DNA of 64,000 bases, taken from positions 310,001 to 374,000 of the forward strand of contig CABIYE010000002.1 of the NCBI GenBank assembly GCA_902362865.1. The letters are read 5' to 3'. The notes beneath the pieces are model-generated. The model was not told the origin of the DNA, searched no databases, and saw nothing but the letters and a program-made list of their open reading frames with translations. Positions within the stretch are counted from its first letter, which is position 1. The number at the start of each line of letters is the position of its first letter. Shown in pieces: positions 9,388 through 17,496 of this stretch. This DNA comes from Clostridiaceae bacterium (GTDB lineage: Bacteria > Bacillota > Clostridia > Lachnospirales > Lachnospiraceae). The translations under genes were made by a program, and so were the position numbers.

Positions 9388-12300
9388 TTACTTTTCAAAT
9401 TTCTCAGTAAACCGCATAATTATTGTTGCACATTCTGCTCTCGTCGCATTTCCTTGTGGGTCGAGAAGTGTTCCATTATTTTTACCGCTAATAATTTTAT
9501 TTCCTACCGCCCACCGCATTGCTTCTTCTGCATACGCACTCACTCTGTCTGCATCTGAGAAATTATTAAAATCCGCCTTGTTTCCTGTATCATAACCCTT
9601 GTAATTGGCATATCGGTACATCATAACTGCCATTTGTTCACGATTAATATTATCTGCCGGACCAAAACATCCCGTATTGCTATACCCAGTTACCACTCCG
9701 ATATTATTTGCCCAAAGGATAGCATTGGTATACCATACATCATCAGAGACATCTGGAAACACTTCTGTATATGTCACAGCGGGTTCATCATTCATCCGAT
9801 GTAGAATCACGGCGAATTGTGCTCTGGCTAGATTTTCATCAGGTGCAAAATGTGCATCGTCTTTACCCGTCATTATCCCAGCCATATAATTATAACGCAC
9901 ATACTCGTAATACCAGGCGCCTTCTTGAACATCGACAAAAGAACGCTCTTCTGGCGGATTAACCGGCTCATTTTCTTTAACCGTAATAGAAACATGCTTT
10001 ACCGCCTCCTGATAATTGTTGTTTCCAGCAGATTTCACCGCAATTTGTACAACACCCTTTGCTTTCGCAGTAATTACACCCTGATTATCAACATTTGCAA
10101 TCCTCACGTCTGCGGACTCATAAGTAATCAACCCTGTCGATGATTCTGCTTTAATAGAGAGCGTCTGTCCCACAGAAAGAATATCCGTATTATATGTAAT
10201 ATTAAACTTTTGCTCTGCTTTATTCACTGTAACAGCAATTACTTTCTCTGTTTTTACATACTCATCAGTCCCTGCGGCAGTCACTGTAATGCTGGCAGTT
10301 CCTGCTCCAATGACAGAAGCCGTCCCTTTAGCGTCTACTGATACCACCTTCTCATTATCCGATGTATATGACAGAACACCATTTCCTTTTGTAAGAATAC
10401 AATCTAAGTTAAAATTGCTATCTCCGTATGTTTTTATATAATGATCCGTCCCTTCGATAACCTGTGCCTGCTTTCCTAATATCGGAATCACTTCTTCCTC
10501 AATTTCTCCACACGTCTGACAGATATGCTCTTTTTGGCCTTCTTCTGTATTTGTAGCTTCCTTAGTAACTATCCATTCGCCCCATTTGTGTTCACAAATA
10601 ATAGTAAATTCCTTTTCTGTTACTCCTTCATAGCAATTAATTCCTTCAATTTTAATCTTTGCTGTGCCGGGCTTATCGTTTCCCTCATAAGAAACTACAA
10701 AATCAATATCCTCCTTAAGCTGTTCACCACCTAAGGTAACTATTACTTTTGGACAAACCTCTTTCCCTTCGTACAAACAAGACTCTTCTTCCAGTTCTAC
10801 TTTTGCATCCACAATAGATTTACCGGAAATTTCATTCAATTCATCCCAACATACTTCCGGATGAAATTCATAGCAGTCTTTCGGCTTACTCAACTGTAAA
10901 ATATGAAATTTACAATTGGAATGATTAAATGTAATTTTTTGCTTGTTTTCCGGTGTAGCATCACCAGTCAAAACCGTTTTGTGATACTGTGATGCTCTAA
11001 AACTATATGAATCACCATATTGCGTAAAGTTACCTTTTAAGTACAAGGTTCCTCCAACCAAGGAATCAGAACCATTAGAAGAATATACAATCATATCGCC
11101 TGTAACATTCACAATTTCTTTTACATTCTGCATTAACAGAGAGCCGCCCCGCACAATCTCTGTCTCATCTGTAACTGAATTTATCTTCCTCCCACATAGA
11201 TTATAATTTCCATTGACCTTTAAAGTTCCTTTATTTAACTTCATTGTTCCAGATGGCTGATTCAAATCCCCATTAATATTCAGCGTATGTCCATCCAAAT
11301 CAAACGTACCTGCGAACGCTGGCATCTCTCCTTCTACCGTAAGGTTATCCGTCAGTTTCCAGCCGGTTATCTTCCCTGACAGCTCTACCTTTTTGCTGGA
11401 AAAATGTGTATTGTTATTCAGATAACTCTTTGTGCTTACAAAACTAACTTTAGTAGTTCCTTCTTTCAGGAAATTAATACAAAGTTCTTCTCCCGGTTCA
11501 AAACTTCCACTACTTGAAAAATACCCATAATCCCCTATCTGCTCAAAATTTCCATATAGATTTAATGTACCTGCCGTTAATGGTGAAGATCCATTATATC
11601 CATACGTCACAAAATCCCCTTTTACATTTACCACATCTGTAGTATTGTTCATCTGCAATGTCCCGCCACCGATTTTCTTGGGCTGGCCGGTTGCACTGTC
11701 CACCGTTTCCTCGTATAGGTTATAGGCACCATCTATATTCAGCGTTCCTCCATTTACATTGACATATCCATCTGGCTGATTTAAATCCCCATTAATATTC
11801 ATTGTATGTCCATCCAAATCAAACGTACCTGCGAACGCTGGCATCTCTCCTTCTACCGTAAGGTTATCCGTCAGTTTCCAGCCGGTTATCTTCCCTGACA
11901 GCTCTACCTTTTTGCTGGCAAAATATGTATTGTTATTCAGATGGCTCTTTGTGCTTACAAAACTAATTTTAGGAGTTCCTTCTTTCAGGAAATTAATACA
12001 AAGTTCTTCTCCCGGTTCAAAACTTCCACTACTTGAAAAATACCCATAATCCCCTATCTGCTCAAAATTTCCATATAGATTTAATGTACCTGCCGTTAAT
12101 GGTGAAGATCCATTATATCCATACGTCACAAAATCCCCTTTTACATTTACCACATCTGTAGTATTGTTCATCTGCAATGTCCCGCCACCGATTTTCTTGG
12201 ACTGGCCGGTTGCACTGTCCACTATTTCCTCATATAGGTTATAGGCGCCGTCTATGTTCAGCGTCCCTCCATTTACATTGACATATCCACCTGGCTGATT

Positions 12301-13761
12301 TGCATTTCCTCCTACATTCAACGTAAATCCATTTAAATCTAATGTTCCATCATGAACTTCCAAATCACCATAAGTTTCCCAATCGCCTGTTAATATAGTA
12401 TTTTTCGTAATGACAAGATTAGATGTCTTAATCATATCCCCACTCAATTGCTGGACAATCGTCTCCCGCTCTTCTTGTGTTATTTCCTGCTTTTCTTGTG
12501 AAACATCTGTATTTGCCGATACTGAAGAGCCATATTCATCCAAATACAAATTCATCATATAATTGCTAACGAAAAGCATTTCTGAATTCATATTCTCTTG
12601 AATATTTCCCAGTGTTTTCTCTAATTCATCATACTTTGTCTGATTAAAAAAACTGTATAACCAGTTGACTACGCCGCCGCTGCGTACTGCTTTCACAAAA
12701 TCTTTCGCATAATCCATTCCCATATCCATTGTTTTATATAACATACGAACAGACTCATTAAAAAGCACAGCATTCTCATCAGTACTGTTAGATTTGTATC
12801 TGGATTGGTATCCTTTCACCGTTTTTTTCAGTGCATCTTCAAAATCACAAATCATTTTCATTGAATACCATTCTTCCGCAATCTTATCTGTGCCAACTAA
12901 AATATTACTGCCCAGTTTTCCTACAGATTGTCCGACTTTAATAGATAATCCTGCCGCACCACAACTAGCCAGCAATCCGTCCCATATCCCTTTAAAGCAT
13001 TCTTCTGCGGCAATACTTATCACTGTATCAGCTGTAAACCATGCGGCAATCTGTTCTTCCGTAAACATACCACCGCATGCTTCAATCATTTCATTTATTG
13101 CATAACCCAAAGCCAAATTATCGGTATTTCCCATAATAGATGTCAGCACTTCTCCACATTCATCTGGGAGATTCATAAGCGCTTCAATTTTACATATCCT
13201 ATTGATTAAATCACCAGCATCATTTACATATCCCAATCCTTTCGTAAAGGTGCTGACATACTTCATAGATTTTGTAAACACTTTTAAATTATTCAGTTTA
13301 TTGAGAAGTTCTTCATCCACTTTCGCACTTTTTGATATTGTAGAATCCAACTCTGCCAAGCTTTTCCAACAAGAAACATTCAAAGCTTTTATATTTTTTT
13401 CATAATCCTTTAAAAATGTTGAATTAGACACATCCTGATATAAAATATCAAACAATATCAACTTATAAAATTCAACTTGTTTTGTTGTGTATGTAGTTGC
13501 TGCACCTGCCCCCAGCGTTCCCACTTCCCACGCTGCAAGAGTTGATTCAAAATTAGTTCCACCTGTTTCTACATAAGTGCGGTATGGAGTATTACACTCT
13601 TCTAAATAAAAATTTAAAGTAGAATCTTCGGAATAATAATTTGAAAGATATTGATTATAAGTCAAACCTGACGCATGGGAAATATTATAAATTCCTGCCA
13701 CACCTATGATAACAACCACCATGCAAATTAATAACGCTAATGCCTTTTTCTTCATTTTCAT
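9388..13761 (-). CDS. large surface protein with SLH domains, Ig-like domains and beta repeats
   Basis: A 1457-residue secreted protein. A signal peptide (MKMKKKALALLICMVVVIIG, cleavage probably after the Ala of SHA) is followed by an alpha-helical region (about 35-450) with no family I recognise. Then come three beta-rich units of about 173 residues (about 490-1010) with motifs such as TLNIDGAYNLY and GTLNLYGNFEQ, resembling solenoid adhesin repeats; units one and two are almost identical. After these are a Cys-containing HKWGEW...CQTCG segment, two BIG2-like Ig domains (about 1110-1260) and three C-terminal SLH modules (about 1270-1457) that should anchor it to cell-wall polymer. GAAGGAGAA precedes the ATG. 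Palindromic sites shared with the adjacent XRE gene lie in its promoter region. The role is probably surface display or adhesion, which is inference. Confidence 0.85.
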   Translation of the reverse strand: MKMKKKALALLICMVVVIIGVAGIYNISHASGLTYNQYLSNYYSEDSTLNFYLEECNTPYRTYVETGGTNFESTLAAWEVGTLGAGAATTYTTKQVEFYKLILFDILYQDVSNSTFLKDYEKNIKALNVSCWKSLAELDSTISKSAKVDEELLNKLNNLKVFTKSMKYVSTFTKGLGYVNDAGDLINRICKIEALMNLPDECGEVLTSIMGNTDNLALGYAINEMIEACGGMFTEEQIAAWFTADTVISIAAEECFKGIWDGLLASCGAAGLSIKVGQSVGKLGSNILVGTDKIAEEWYSMKMICDFEDALKKTVKGYQSRYKSNSTDENAVLFNESVRMLYKTMDMGMDYAKDFVKAVRSGGVVNWLYSFFNQTKYDELEKTLGNIQENMNSEMLFVSNYMMNLYLDEYGSSVSANTDVSQEKQEITQEERETIVQQLSGDMIKTSNLVITKNTILTGDWETYGDLEVHDGTLDLNGFTLNVGGNANQPGGYVNVNGGTLNIDGAYNLYEEIVDSATGQSKKIGGGTLQMNNTTDVVNVKGDFVTYGYNGSSPLTAGTLNLYGNFEQIGDYGYFSSSGSFEPGEELCINFLKEGTPKISFVSTKSHLNNNTYFASKKVELSGKITGWKLTDNLTVEGEMPAFAGTFDLDGHTMNINGDLNQPDGYVNVNGGTLNIDGAYNLYEETVDSATGQPKKIGGGTLQMNNTTDVVNVKGDFVTYGYNGSSPLTAGTLNLYGNFEQIGDYGYFSSSGSFEPGEELCINFLKEGTTKVSFVSTKSYLNNNTHFSSKKVELSGKITGWKLTDNLTVEGEMPAFAGTFDLDGHTLNINGDLNQPSGTMKLNKGTLKVNGNYNLCGRKINSVTDETEIVRGGSLLMQNVKEIVNVTGDMIVYSSNGSDSLVGGTLYLKGNFTQYGDSYSFRASQYHKTVLTGDATPENKQKITFNHSNCKFHILQLSKPKDCYEFHPEVCWDELNEISGKSIVDAKVELEEESCLYEGKEVCPKVIVTLGGEQLKEDIDFVVSYEGNDKPGTAKIKIEGINCYEGVTEKEFTIICEHKWGEWIVTKEATNTEEGQKEHICQTCGEIEEEVIPILGKQAQVIEGTDHYIKTYGDSNFNLDCILTKGNGVLSYTSDNEKVVSVDAKGTASVIGAGTASITVTAAGTDEYVKTEKVIAVTVNKAEQKFNITYNTDILSVGQTLSIKAESSTGLITYESADVRIANVDNQGVITAKAKGVVQIAVKSAGNNNYQEAVKHVSITVKENEPVNPPEERSFVDVQEGAWYYEYVRYNYMAGIMTGKDDAHFAPDENLARAQFAVILHRMNDEPAVTYTEVFPDVSDDVWYTNAILWANNIGVVTGYSNTGCFGPADNINREQMAVMMYRYANYKGYDTGNKADFNNFSDADRVSAYAEEAMRWAVGNKIISGKNNGTLLDPQGNATRAECATIIMRFTEKFEK
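11254..12291. repeat. two near-identical 519-bp tandem repeats inside the SLH gene
   Basis: The segments 11254-11772 and 11773-12291 repeat with a period of exactly 519 bp (173 codons), judged from the TGGCTGATT landmarks at 11254, 11773 and 12292. Identity is very high by eye, including long identical stretches. A third, diverged unit follows in the coding direction at lower coordinates. The period keeps the reading frame. Confidence 0.85.
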
Positions 13762-13799
13762 TCTCCTTCATTCCCTCCCATTTCCTAATACTTAACTTA

Positions 13800-13816
13800 T
13801 AATTCTATTAGAATTA
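13800..13816. promoter_or_regulatory. 17-bp palindromic operator candidate, surface gene site 1
   Basis: TAATTCTATTAGAATTA is a perfect TAATTCT-N3-AGAATTA palindrome 39 bases before the SLH gene start. The same pattern occurs beside the neighbouring XRE gene. Confidence 0.65.
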
Positions 13817-13819
13817 GTT

Positions 13820-13836
13820 TAATTCTTTTTGAACTA
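13820..13836. promoter_or_regulatory. degenerate operator candidate, surface gene site 2
   Basis: TAATTCT-TTT-TGAACTA keeps a perfect left half and 5 of 7 bases on the right. Its centre is 20 bp from that of site 1, about two helical turns, as expected for tandem dimers on one DNA face. Confidence 0.4.
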
Positions 13837-13848
13837 TATTTCAAGCAT

Positions 13849-13880
13849 AAAAAAACTCTTAGATTATCAATCTAAAAGTC
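13849..13880 (-). terminator. terminator of the XRE regulator gene
   Basis: On the minus strand an 11-bp stem with one mismatch (arms 13855-13865 and 13869-13879) is followed by seven T residues, directly after the regulator stop codon. It insulates the regulator from the surface gene, which therefore needs its own promoter. Confidence 0.75.
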
Positions 13881-13881
13881 T

Positions 13882-14208
13882 TTATTTATCTGCCATCTCA
13901 ATCAAAACTTTGACTACTTCCAATATTCTCCTTTTTTCTTTTTTAGATACTTCCGCCATCATATCATACAACTCATTTGATGTCAGCTGTTCTGAAACAT
14001 TTAATAAATCTGCTAACAAATAATCTGCATCAACATCCAATTCATTCGCAATATTCAGAAATGTCTCAAGCCTCGGTGCTTTTATTCCACGCTCTATTAC
14101 ACTAATATGCTGAACACTGAGATTAACTCTTTCTGCTAACTCTTCCTGTGTATATCCTTTTCTTTCTCTAGCTCTTTTAATTTTTTGTCCCATAGATTTG
14201 AAATTCAT
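13882..14208 (-). CDS. XRE family helix-turn-helix regulator
   Basis: About 108 residues. The HTH_3 domain (about 4-58) reads MGQKIKRARERKGYTQEELAERVNL in family style, with a recognition helix in VQHISVIERG. A short charged helical tail (about 70-108) could mediate dimerisation. I chose ATG 14208 rather than 14220 because GGAG sits 6 bases before it. Two copies of a TAATTCT-N3-AGAATTA type palindrome lie upstream of this gene and two lie in front of the adjacent SLH gene, so it probably autoregulates and controls the surface protein. The link is inference from shared sites and adjacency. Confidence 0.88.
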   Translation of the reverse strand: MNFKSMGQKIKRARERKGYTQEELAERVNLSVQHISVIERGIKAPRLETFLNIANELDVDADYLLADLLNVSEQLTSNELYDMMAEVSKKEKRRILEVVKVLIEMADK

Positions 14209-14227
14209 AGCTAACTCCATTTACAAT

Positions 14228-14244
14228 TCATTCTTTAAGAATTA
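14228..14244. promoter_or_regulatory. operator candidate, XRE promoter proximal site
   Basis: TCATTCTTTAAGAATTA matches TAATTCT-N3-AGAATTA with one mismatch. It lies 20 bases before the regulator start, where binding would block transcription or initiation. Confidence 0.6.
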
Positions 14245-14291
14245 GTATAATTCCTTATCGTTTTTCAATACACAATCTATAAGACTCTTTG

Positions 14292-14308
14292 TAATTCTTT
14301 GAGAATTA
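14292..14308. promoter_or_regulatory. operator candidate, XRE promoter distal site
   Basis: TAATTCTTTGAGAATTA is a perfect copy of the 17-bp palindrome. Its centre is 64 bp from that of the proximal site and it lies 2 bases from the azlD stop codon. Confidence 0.6.
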
Positions 14309-14310
14309 TA

Positions 14311-14643
14311 TCAAAACACCGCCTGTATCAACACCATATACAGCACAGTACCCGTCCCGATACTAAGTAGATTATTCCGCTTCCACACGTGAAGTCCCGC
14401 CGTCACAGCCACGGCAATCAGCTCCGGTATCCCATGGGGAGCTTCCATAACAGGCGTCGCCTTCAGGCAGTACACCACCAGCATCCCAATAACAGCGGGC
14501 GTCAGCACCTTCCCCAGGTATTGAATGACCGGAGGAATCTCCTTTCCTTTCGGAAATAAAAGAAACGGAACCACGCGCGTCGCAAACGTAGTAATTGCCA
14601 CCAGTAAAATAATAAGAAGTGAAGTCCCGACTCCTACCGGCAT
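14311..14643 (-). CDS. azlD: branched-chain amino acid transport permease subunit AzlD
   Basis: A 110-residue membrane protein with about four hydrophobic segments, beginning MPVGVGTSLLIILLV and containing the family-typical TRVVPFLLFPKG. A longer in-frame opening up to 14919 exists, but its product upstream of this Met is polar, low in quality and antiparallel to the AzlC coding frame, so ATG 14643 is preferred. It overlaps the azlC end by 10 bases. AzlC and AzlD together form the branched-chain amino acid exporter (AzlCD / BrnFE type). Confidence 0.92.
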   Translation of the reverse strand: MPVGVGTSLLIILLVAITTFATRVVPFLLFPKGKEIPPVIQYLGKVLTPAVIGMLVVYCLKATPVMEAPHGIPELIAVAVTAGLHVWKRNNLLSIGTGTVLYMVLIQAVF

Positions 14644-15341
14644 GATTCTTCCACCTGCCCTTCCAGCCTTGTCCTTCCCACAAACAGAACAAGGATAATT
14701 AAAATCATGGAAGGCAGCACGAAGCTGTCCTTTCCAAATATCTGAAGGCAGATAAATGCCGCCACAATGCCAATAATCTCTGGAATCCGGTTCTCTGCCT
14801 CCATCCACTGTTCTACAAATATCACCACAAACAAAGCGGTCATCGCAAAATCTATTCCTTCTGAATTGAAGGGAAGCAACGCTCCCGCCAGTCCCCCGAT
14901 TGCAGAGCCAATCACCCAATAGGATTGATTCATAAGTGAAATCGCAAATAAAAACTTATCTTCTTCCACGTCATCCGGGACTTTCGTTGTACAAAGAAGG
15001 GAATAGGTCTCATCGGTAAGCCCGAATATCATATACCATCTCTTCTTTCCCATTTTATTAAATTTCTCAAGTAGTGATATTCCATAAAAGACATGTCTGA
15101 TATTCACCATCAAGGTCATAAATACCACTTGAATAAAAGAAATACCCGGCACGAAAAAATTCACTGCCAAGTATTGTCCTGAGCCTGCATAAACCAGCAG
15201 GCTCATAAGTATTGCCCATAAAAAGGAATATCCTTTCTCTGCAAACATAACACCAAACGCAATCCCTATAAACAAATAACCAGTAAGAACCGGTATAGTA
15301 TAGGGAAATGCCCGGCGAAATGCCTTTTTGTATCCGGACAT
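14634..15341 (-). CDS. azlC: branched-chain amino acid exporter subunit AzlC
   Basis: A 235-residue polytopic membrane protein with the AzlC signature around residues 20-55 (GYLFIGIAFGVMFAEKGYS, YAGSGQYLAVNFF) and NIRHVFYGISLLEKF. It should export leucine, isoleucine, valine or their analogues together with AzlD, whose gene overlaps its end. AAGGAAGG precedes the ATG. It lies 15 bases downstream of a secreted protein gene whose promoter probably drives all three genes. Confidence 0.94.
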   Translation of the reverse strand: MSGYKKAFRRAFPYTIPVLTGYLFIGIAFGVMFAEKGYSFLWAILMSLLVYAGSGQYLAVNFFVPGISFIQVVFMTLMVNIRHVFYGISLLEKFNKMGKKRWYMIFGLTDETYSLLCTTKVPDDVEEDKFLFAISLMNQSYWVIGSAIGGLAGALLPFNSEGIDFAMTALFVVIFVEQWMEAENRIPEIIGIVAAFICLQIFGKDSFVLPSMILIILVLFVGRTRLEGQVEESCR

Positions 15342-15356
15342 GATTTCTTCCTTCCT

Positions 15357-15932
15357 TTATCTGTTCTCGTAAGCGTTCTTTAAATCCTGCAATGCTTCCG
15401 CAAGCAGCGCATCCGACGCAACTGCATTCTCATAATCTGTCTGTATCTGTGCCATCAAAGACTGTACATCTCCATGGGATGCCAGTGTATTCACCAGTTC
15501 CTGGATTCCCTCCTGTTCAGGAGCCGAATCTATCTGATATTCTCCACTGTCTGCATTTTTCTCCACATAGAGCGTCCCCAGTCCCGGTACTTCCGTATAA
15601 ATATCCTTGATCTTCATATCGTAGCGCACAAATACTACATAAGAATCTTTATACCTTCCCTTTTTCGTATAAATCTGTACATTATGATAGTCCTCTACAA
15701 ATCCTGTATCTTCCTTCCGTTCAGAATAGTACTTTCTCACAGCATCTTCCAGCTCCGGGTATGTATCAGATAAGAGTGGATTCGATTCCATATCCAGGTA
15801 TCCCTCGTTTTCCTCCAATACAACTACTTCACCGGACGCTGCCATCTGTGCGTTATCTTCGGTAAGAATGAATCCCACTGCTGCAGCTGCACAAAGCAAT
15901 ACCACACAGGTCATAATCCATCTTGCCTTCAT
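15357..15932 (-). CDS. membrane-anchored or secreted protein of unknown function
   Basis: 191 residues: a signal or anchor segment (about 5-24, IMTCVVLLCAAAAVGFIL) without a lipobox Cys, then an acidic extracellular domain (about 40-150) with alternating beta strands, and a helical C-terminus (about 150-191). I do not recognise the family; the central domain vaguely resembles small NTF2-like extracytoplasmic domains. GGAGG lies 7 bases before the ATG. It is the first gene of an apparent operon with azlCD, so a role linked to transport or envelope is possible but not shown. Confidence 0.7.
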   Translation of the reverse strand: MKARWIMTCVVLLCAAAAVGFILTEDNAQMAASGEVVVLEENEGYLDMESNPLLSDTYPELEDAVRKYYSERKEDTGFVEDYHNVQIYTKKGRYKDSYVVFVRYDMKIKDIYTEVPGLGTLYVEKNADSGEYQIDSAPEQEGIQELVNTLASHGDVQSLMAQIQTDYENAVASDALLAEALQDLKNAYENR

Positions 15933-15974
15933 AGACTACCTCCACTATGCATTGATATACGGTTATGCATTAAA

Positions 15975-16003
15975 ATAATACTCGCTTCATTTTTAATTGT
16001 CAA
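15975..16003 (-). promoter_or_regulatory. promoter of the secreted protein-azlCD unit
   Basis: On the minus strand TTGACA (16003-15998), a 17-base spacer and TATTAT (15980-15975) lie about 45 bases before the first start codon. Confidence 0.7.
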
Positions 16004-16051
16004 TCATTTTGGGTATTGTTTTTTAAGAACAAATATGTTAATATAATTATT

Positions 16052-16123
16052 GTCTCTATAGCTCAGTGGATAGAGCACTGCCCTCCGGAGGCAGGTGCGC
16101 CAGTTCGACTCTGGTTAGAGACG
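16052..16123 (+). tRNA. tRNA-Arg (anticodon CCG)
   Basis: A 72-base cloverleaf. The acceptor stem is GTCTCTA with TAGAGAC and discriminator G at 16123; the D arm is GCTC...GAGC; the anticodon stem CTGCC/GGCAG encloses the loop CTCCGGA, giving anticodon CCG for CGG codons; the T arm contains TTCGACT. The 3' CCA is not encoded, so CCA addition is needed. A strong terminator follows 7 bases later. Confidence 0.97.
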
Positions 16124-16130
16124 CTTTAAA

Positions 16131-16161
16131 AAAAGATTGCGCTTATGCGCAATCTTTTTTT
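16131..16161. terminator. bidirectional intrinsic terminator
   Basis: The arms AAAGATTGCGC and GCGCAATCTTT enclose TTAT, with A-runs on one side and T-runs on the other, so it can end the tRNA transcript on the plus strand and the DUF5688 gene on the minus strand. Confidence 0.9.
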
Positions 16162-16196
16162 ATAACATAGGAAAGTTCTCACTTTCCTATGTTATA
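16161..16196. other. 15-bp perfect hairpin over a stop codon
   Basis: TATAACATAGGAAAG (16161-16175) and its exact reverse complement (16182-16196) enclose six bases. It contains the stop codon of the DUF5688 gene and lacks a T-tract of its own, standing just before the bidirectional terminator in the minus-strand sense. Confidence 0.6.
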
Positions 16197-17076
16197 ATAA
16201 CAGCTCTTTTTTCTTTCGGTCATAATAATACACATGATCAGAAAGAACCTCTTCTTTCTGCACCTGTGTCTCATTCACTTCTTTTACAATGGCAGACAGA
16301 TCATTTTGCCTGGCAGCCTTACTTTCCGGAATCATAATTACCTCATGCACACTGCTGGGAAGCACAAAATAATTTTCTTTAAAATAATCTCCGATTCCTT
16401 CCAGGCGATGTTCATAAAGGATTGCCGTCGCTCCAAAATTACGGATAGAATTCGTCAGGACATAGAGTTCTTCCTCTATATTCTCAGGCATTTCCTCTCC
16501 CAGCATCTCCCCTACTGCTGCTGACATTGCCGAAAATTCATAAGGAAGCAGTTTTTCTGTATTTTCCTGAGCGATTTTGTACAATTCTTCCTCCTCAATT
16601 TCCCACCACGCAAGATGTTCTTTCCGAATCAGCATTGTTGCCAGCCGTTCTTCTCCCCTGTTCAATTCTACCAGCACATAAAAGATAATTGCCAGATCCA
16701 AATACGGAACATATGGCACATCCCGAAGCATCTGCATATTTTCATCCCGGTTCACCAGCTGATAGATAATTTTATCCTTCACACAGGTATATTTACGTAC
16801 GAAATCCCCCTCCCAGGAATGCTTGAATTTTACCTGTTGATACAATTCCATTACCGACTGTACAATCTGTTTTATATCTCCCGTCCTTTGAAATCGTTCA
16901 TAATATTCTTCCATATATATGGTCGGCGATATATTGATTCCTGCCTCCTGGAATGTAATCCCTTTTCGAATTCTCCCGTTATTTTTTAACGCAGACTGCA
17001 GAAAAACTCTACGGTTCTCTCCCGCACACTCACCGAGCTCCTGCTTCATCCGCTCAAGAAACTGTTCATATGACAT
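16192..17076 (-). CDS. DUF5688 family protein
   Basis: About 294 residues, cytosolic, acidic, with no signal peptide. I recognise the overall pattern (N-terminal FLERMKQEL, central YLDLAIIFYVLVEL, LPSSVHEVIMIPES) as DUF5688, a family frequent in Lachnospiraceae and without known function. The start is ATG 17076, with GGAAGGAG 6 bases before it, not the upstream TTG at 17094. It stands alone between the tRNA terminator and the second MITE copy. Members often occur in several copies per genome, which is from memory. No catalytic motif is evident. Confidence 0.78.
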   Translation of the reverse strand: MSYEQFLERMKQELGECAGENRRVFLQSALKNNGRIRKGITFQEAGINISPTIYMEEYYERFQRTGDIKQIVQSVMELYQQVKFKHSWEGDFVRKYTCVKDKIIYQLVNRDENMQMLRDVPYVPYLDLAIIFYVLVELNRGEERLATMLIRKEHLAWWEIEEEELYKIAQENTEKLLPYEFSAMSAAVGEMLGEEMPENIEEELYVLTNSIRNFGATAILYEHRLEGIGDYFKENYFVLPSSVHEVIMIPESKAARQNDLSAIVKEVNETQVQKEEVLSDHVYYYDRKKKELLL

Positions 17077-17263
17077 AATTCTCCTTCCTATCAAAATTGC
17101 AACATCTTACAAATGGATATGGCATGATAAAAATACCGTGACATCTTATGATGCAGACCGGCTAATGCCGGATAGATAAATATTATGGTAACTTTTATTA
17201 TAATCATGGTTACCATAAAAAGCAAGTGTTTTTCATAAAAAGCTTTAAAATGTCAAAAAGAGC

Positions 17264-17458
17264 GTTACTATTCACAGTCGATTTGAAATCCAATATGGAT
17301 TCGTCGTGCTTGCACGCAAGAAGATATATTGGATTCCAAATCAGGACTGTGGGGCAGTCACCCCACCCACATAAGCAGTCTTAGCTCCTTCAGGAGCGGG
17401 ACTGGAGCATCGAAGATGCGACGAGTGCGCATGTTGGTGGGGTGCTGTGAATTGTAAC
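17264..17458. mobile_element. 195-bp MITE-like element, copy B, with 9-bp target duplication
   Basis: Same length and organisation as copy A at 9097-9291, ending in GTTACTATTCACAGT and GCTGTGAATTGTAAC. It is flanked on both sides by AAAAAGAGC (17255-17263 and 17459-17467), a perfect 9-bp direct repeat that marks a transposition event. The right duplicate is the end of the efp terminator, so insertion happened within that T-tract. The element has no coding capacity and must have been moved in trans by a transposase not found in this window. Confidence 0.85.
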
Positions 17459-17462
17459 AAAA

Positions 17463-17486
17463 AGAGCACTCCTCCCGGAATGCTCT
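17463..17486 (-). terminator. efp terminator
   Basis: On the minus strand AGAGCAT...AGTGCTCT forms a stem followed by five T residues. The T-run is part of the 9-bp sequence duplicated by insertion of the repeat element. Confidence 0.75.
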
Positions 17487-17496
17487 CTTACTCTCC

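Noticed and set aside
9100..14310. Horizontally acquired genomic island
   Set aside because: No integrase, attachment repeats or tRNA junction bound the region; codon use does not look clearly foreign by eye, so only the term accessory is used.
14644..14919. Longer AzlD start
   Set aside because: The extra residues come from an out-of-frame reading of azlC and are not membrane-like; ATG 14643 matches the family.
16034..16047. tRNA-Arg promoter at the TATAAT box
   Set aside because: The box at 16042-16047 is too close to the tRNA 5' end to give a leader; the true promoter could not be placed.
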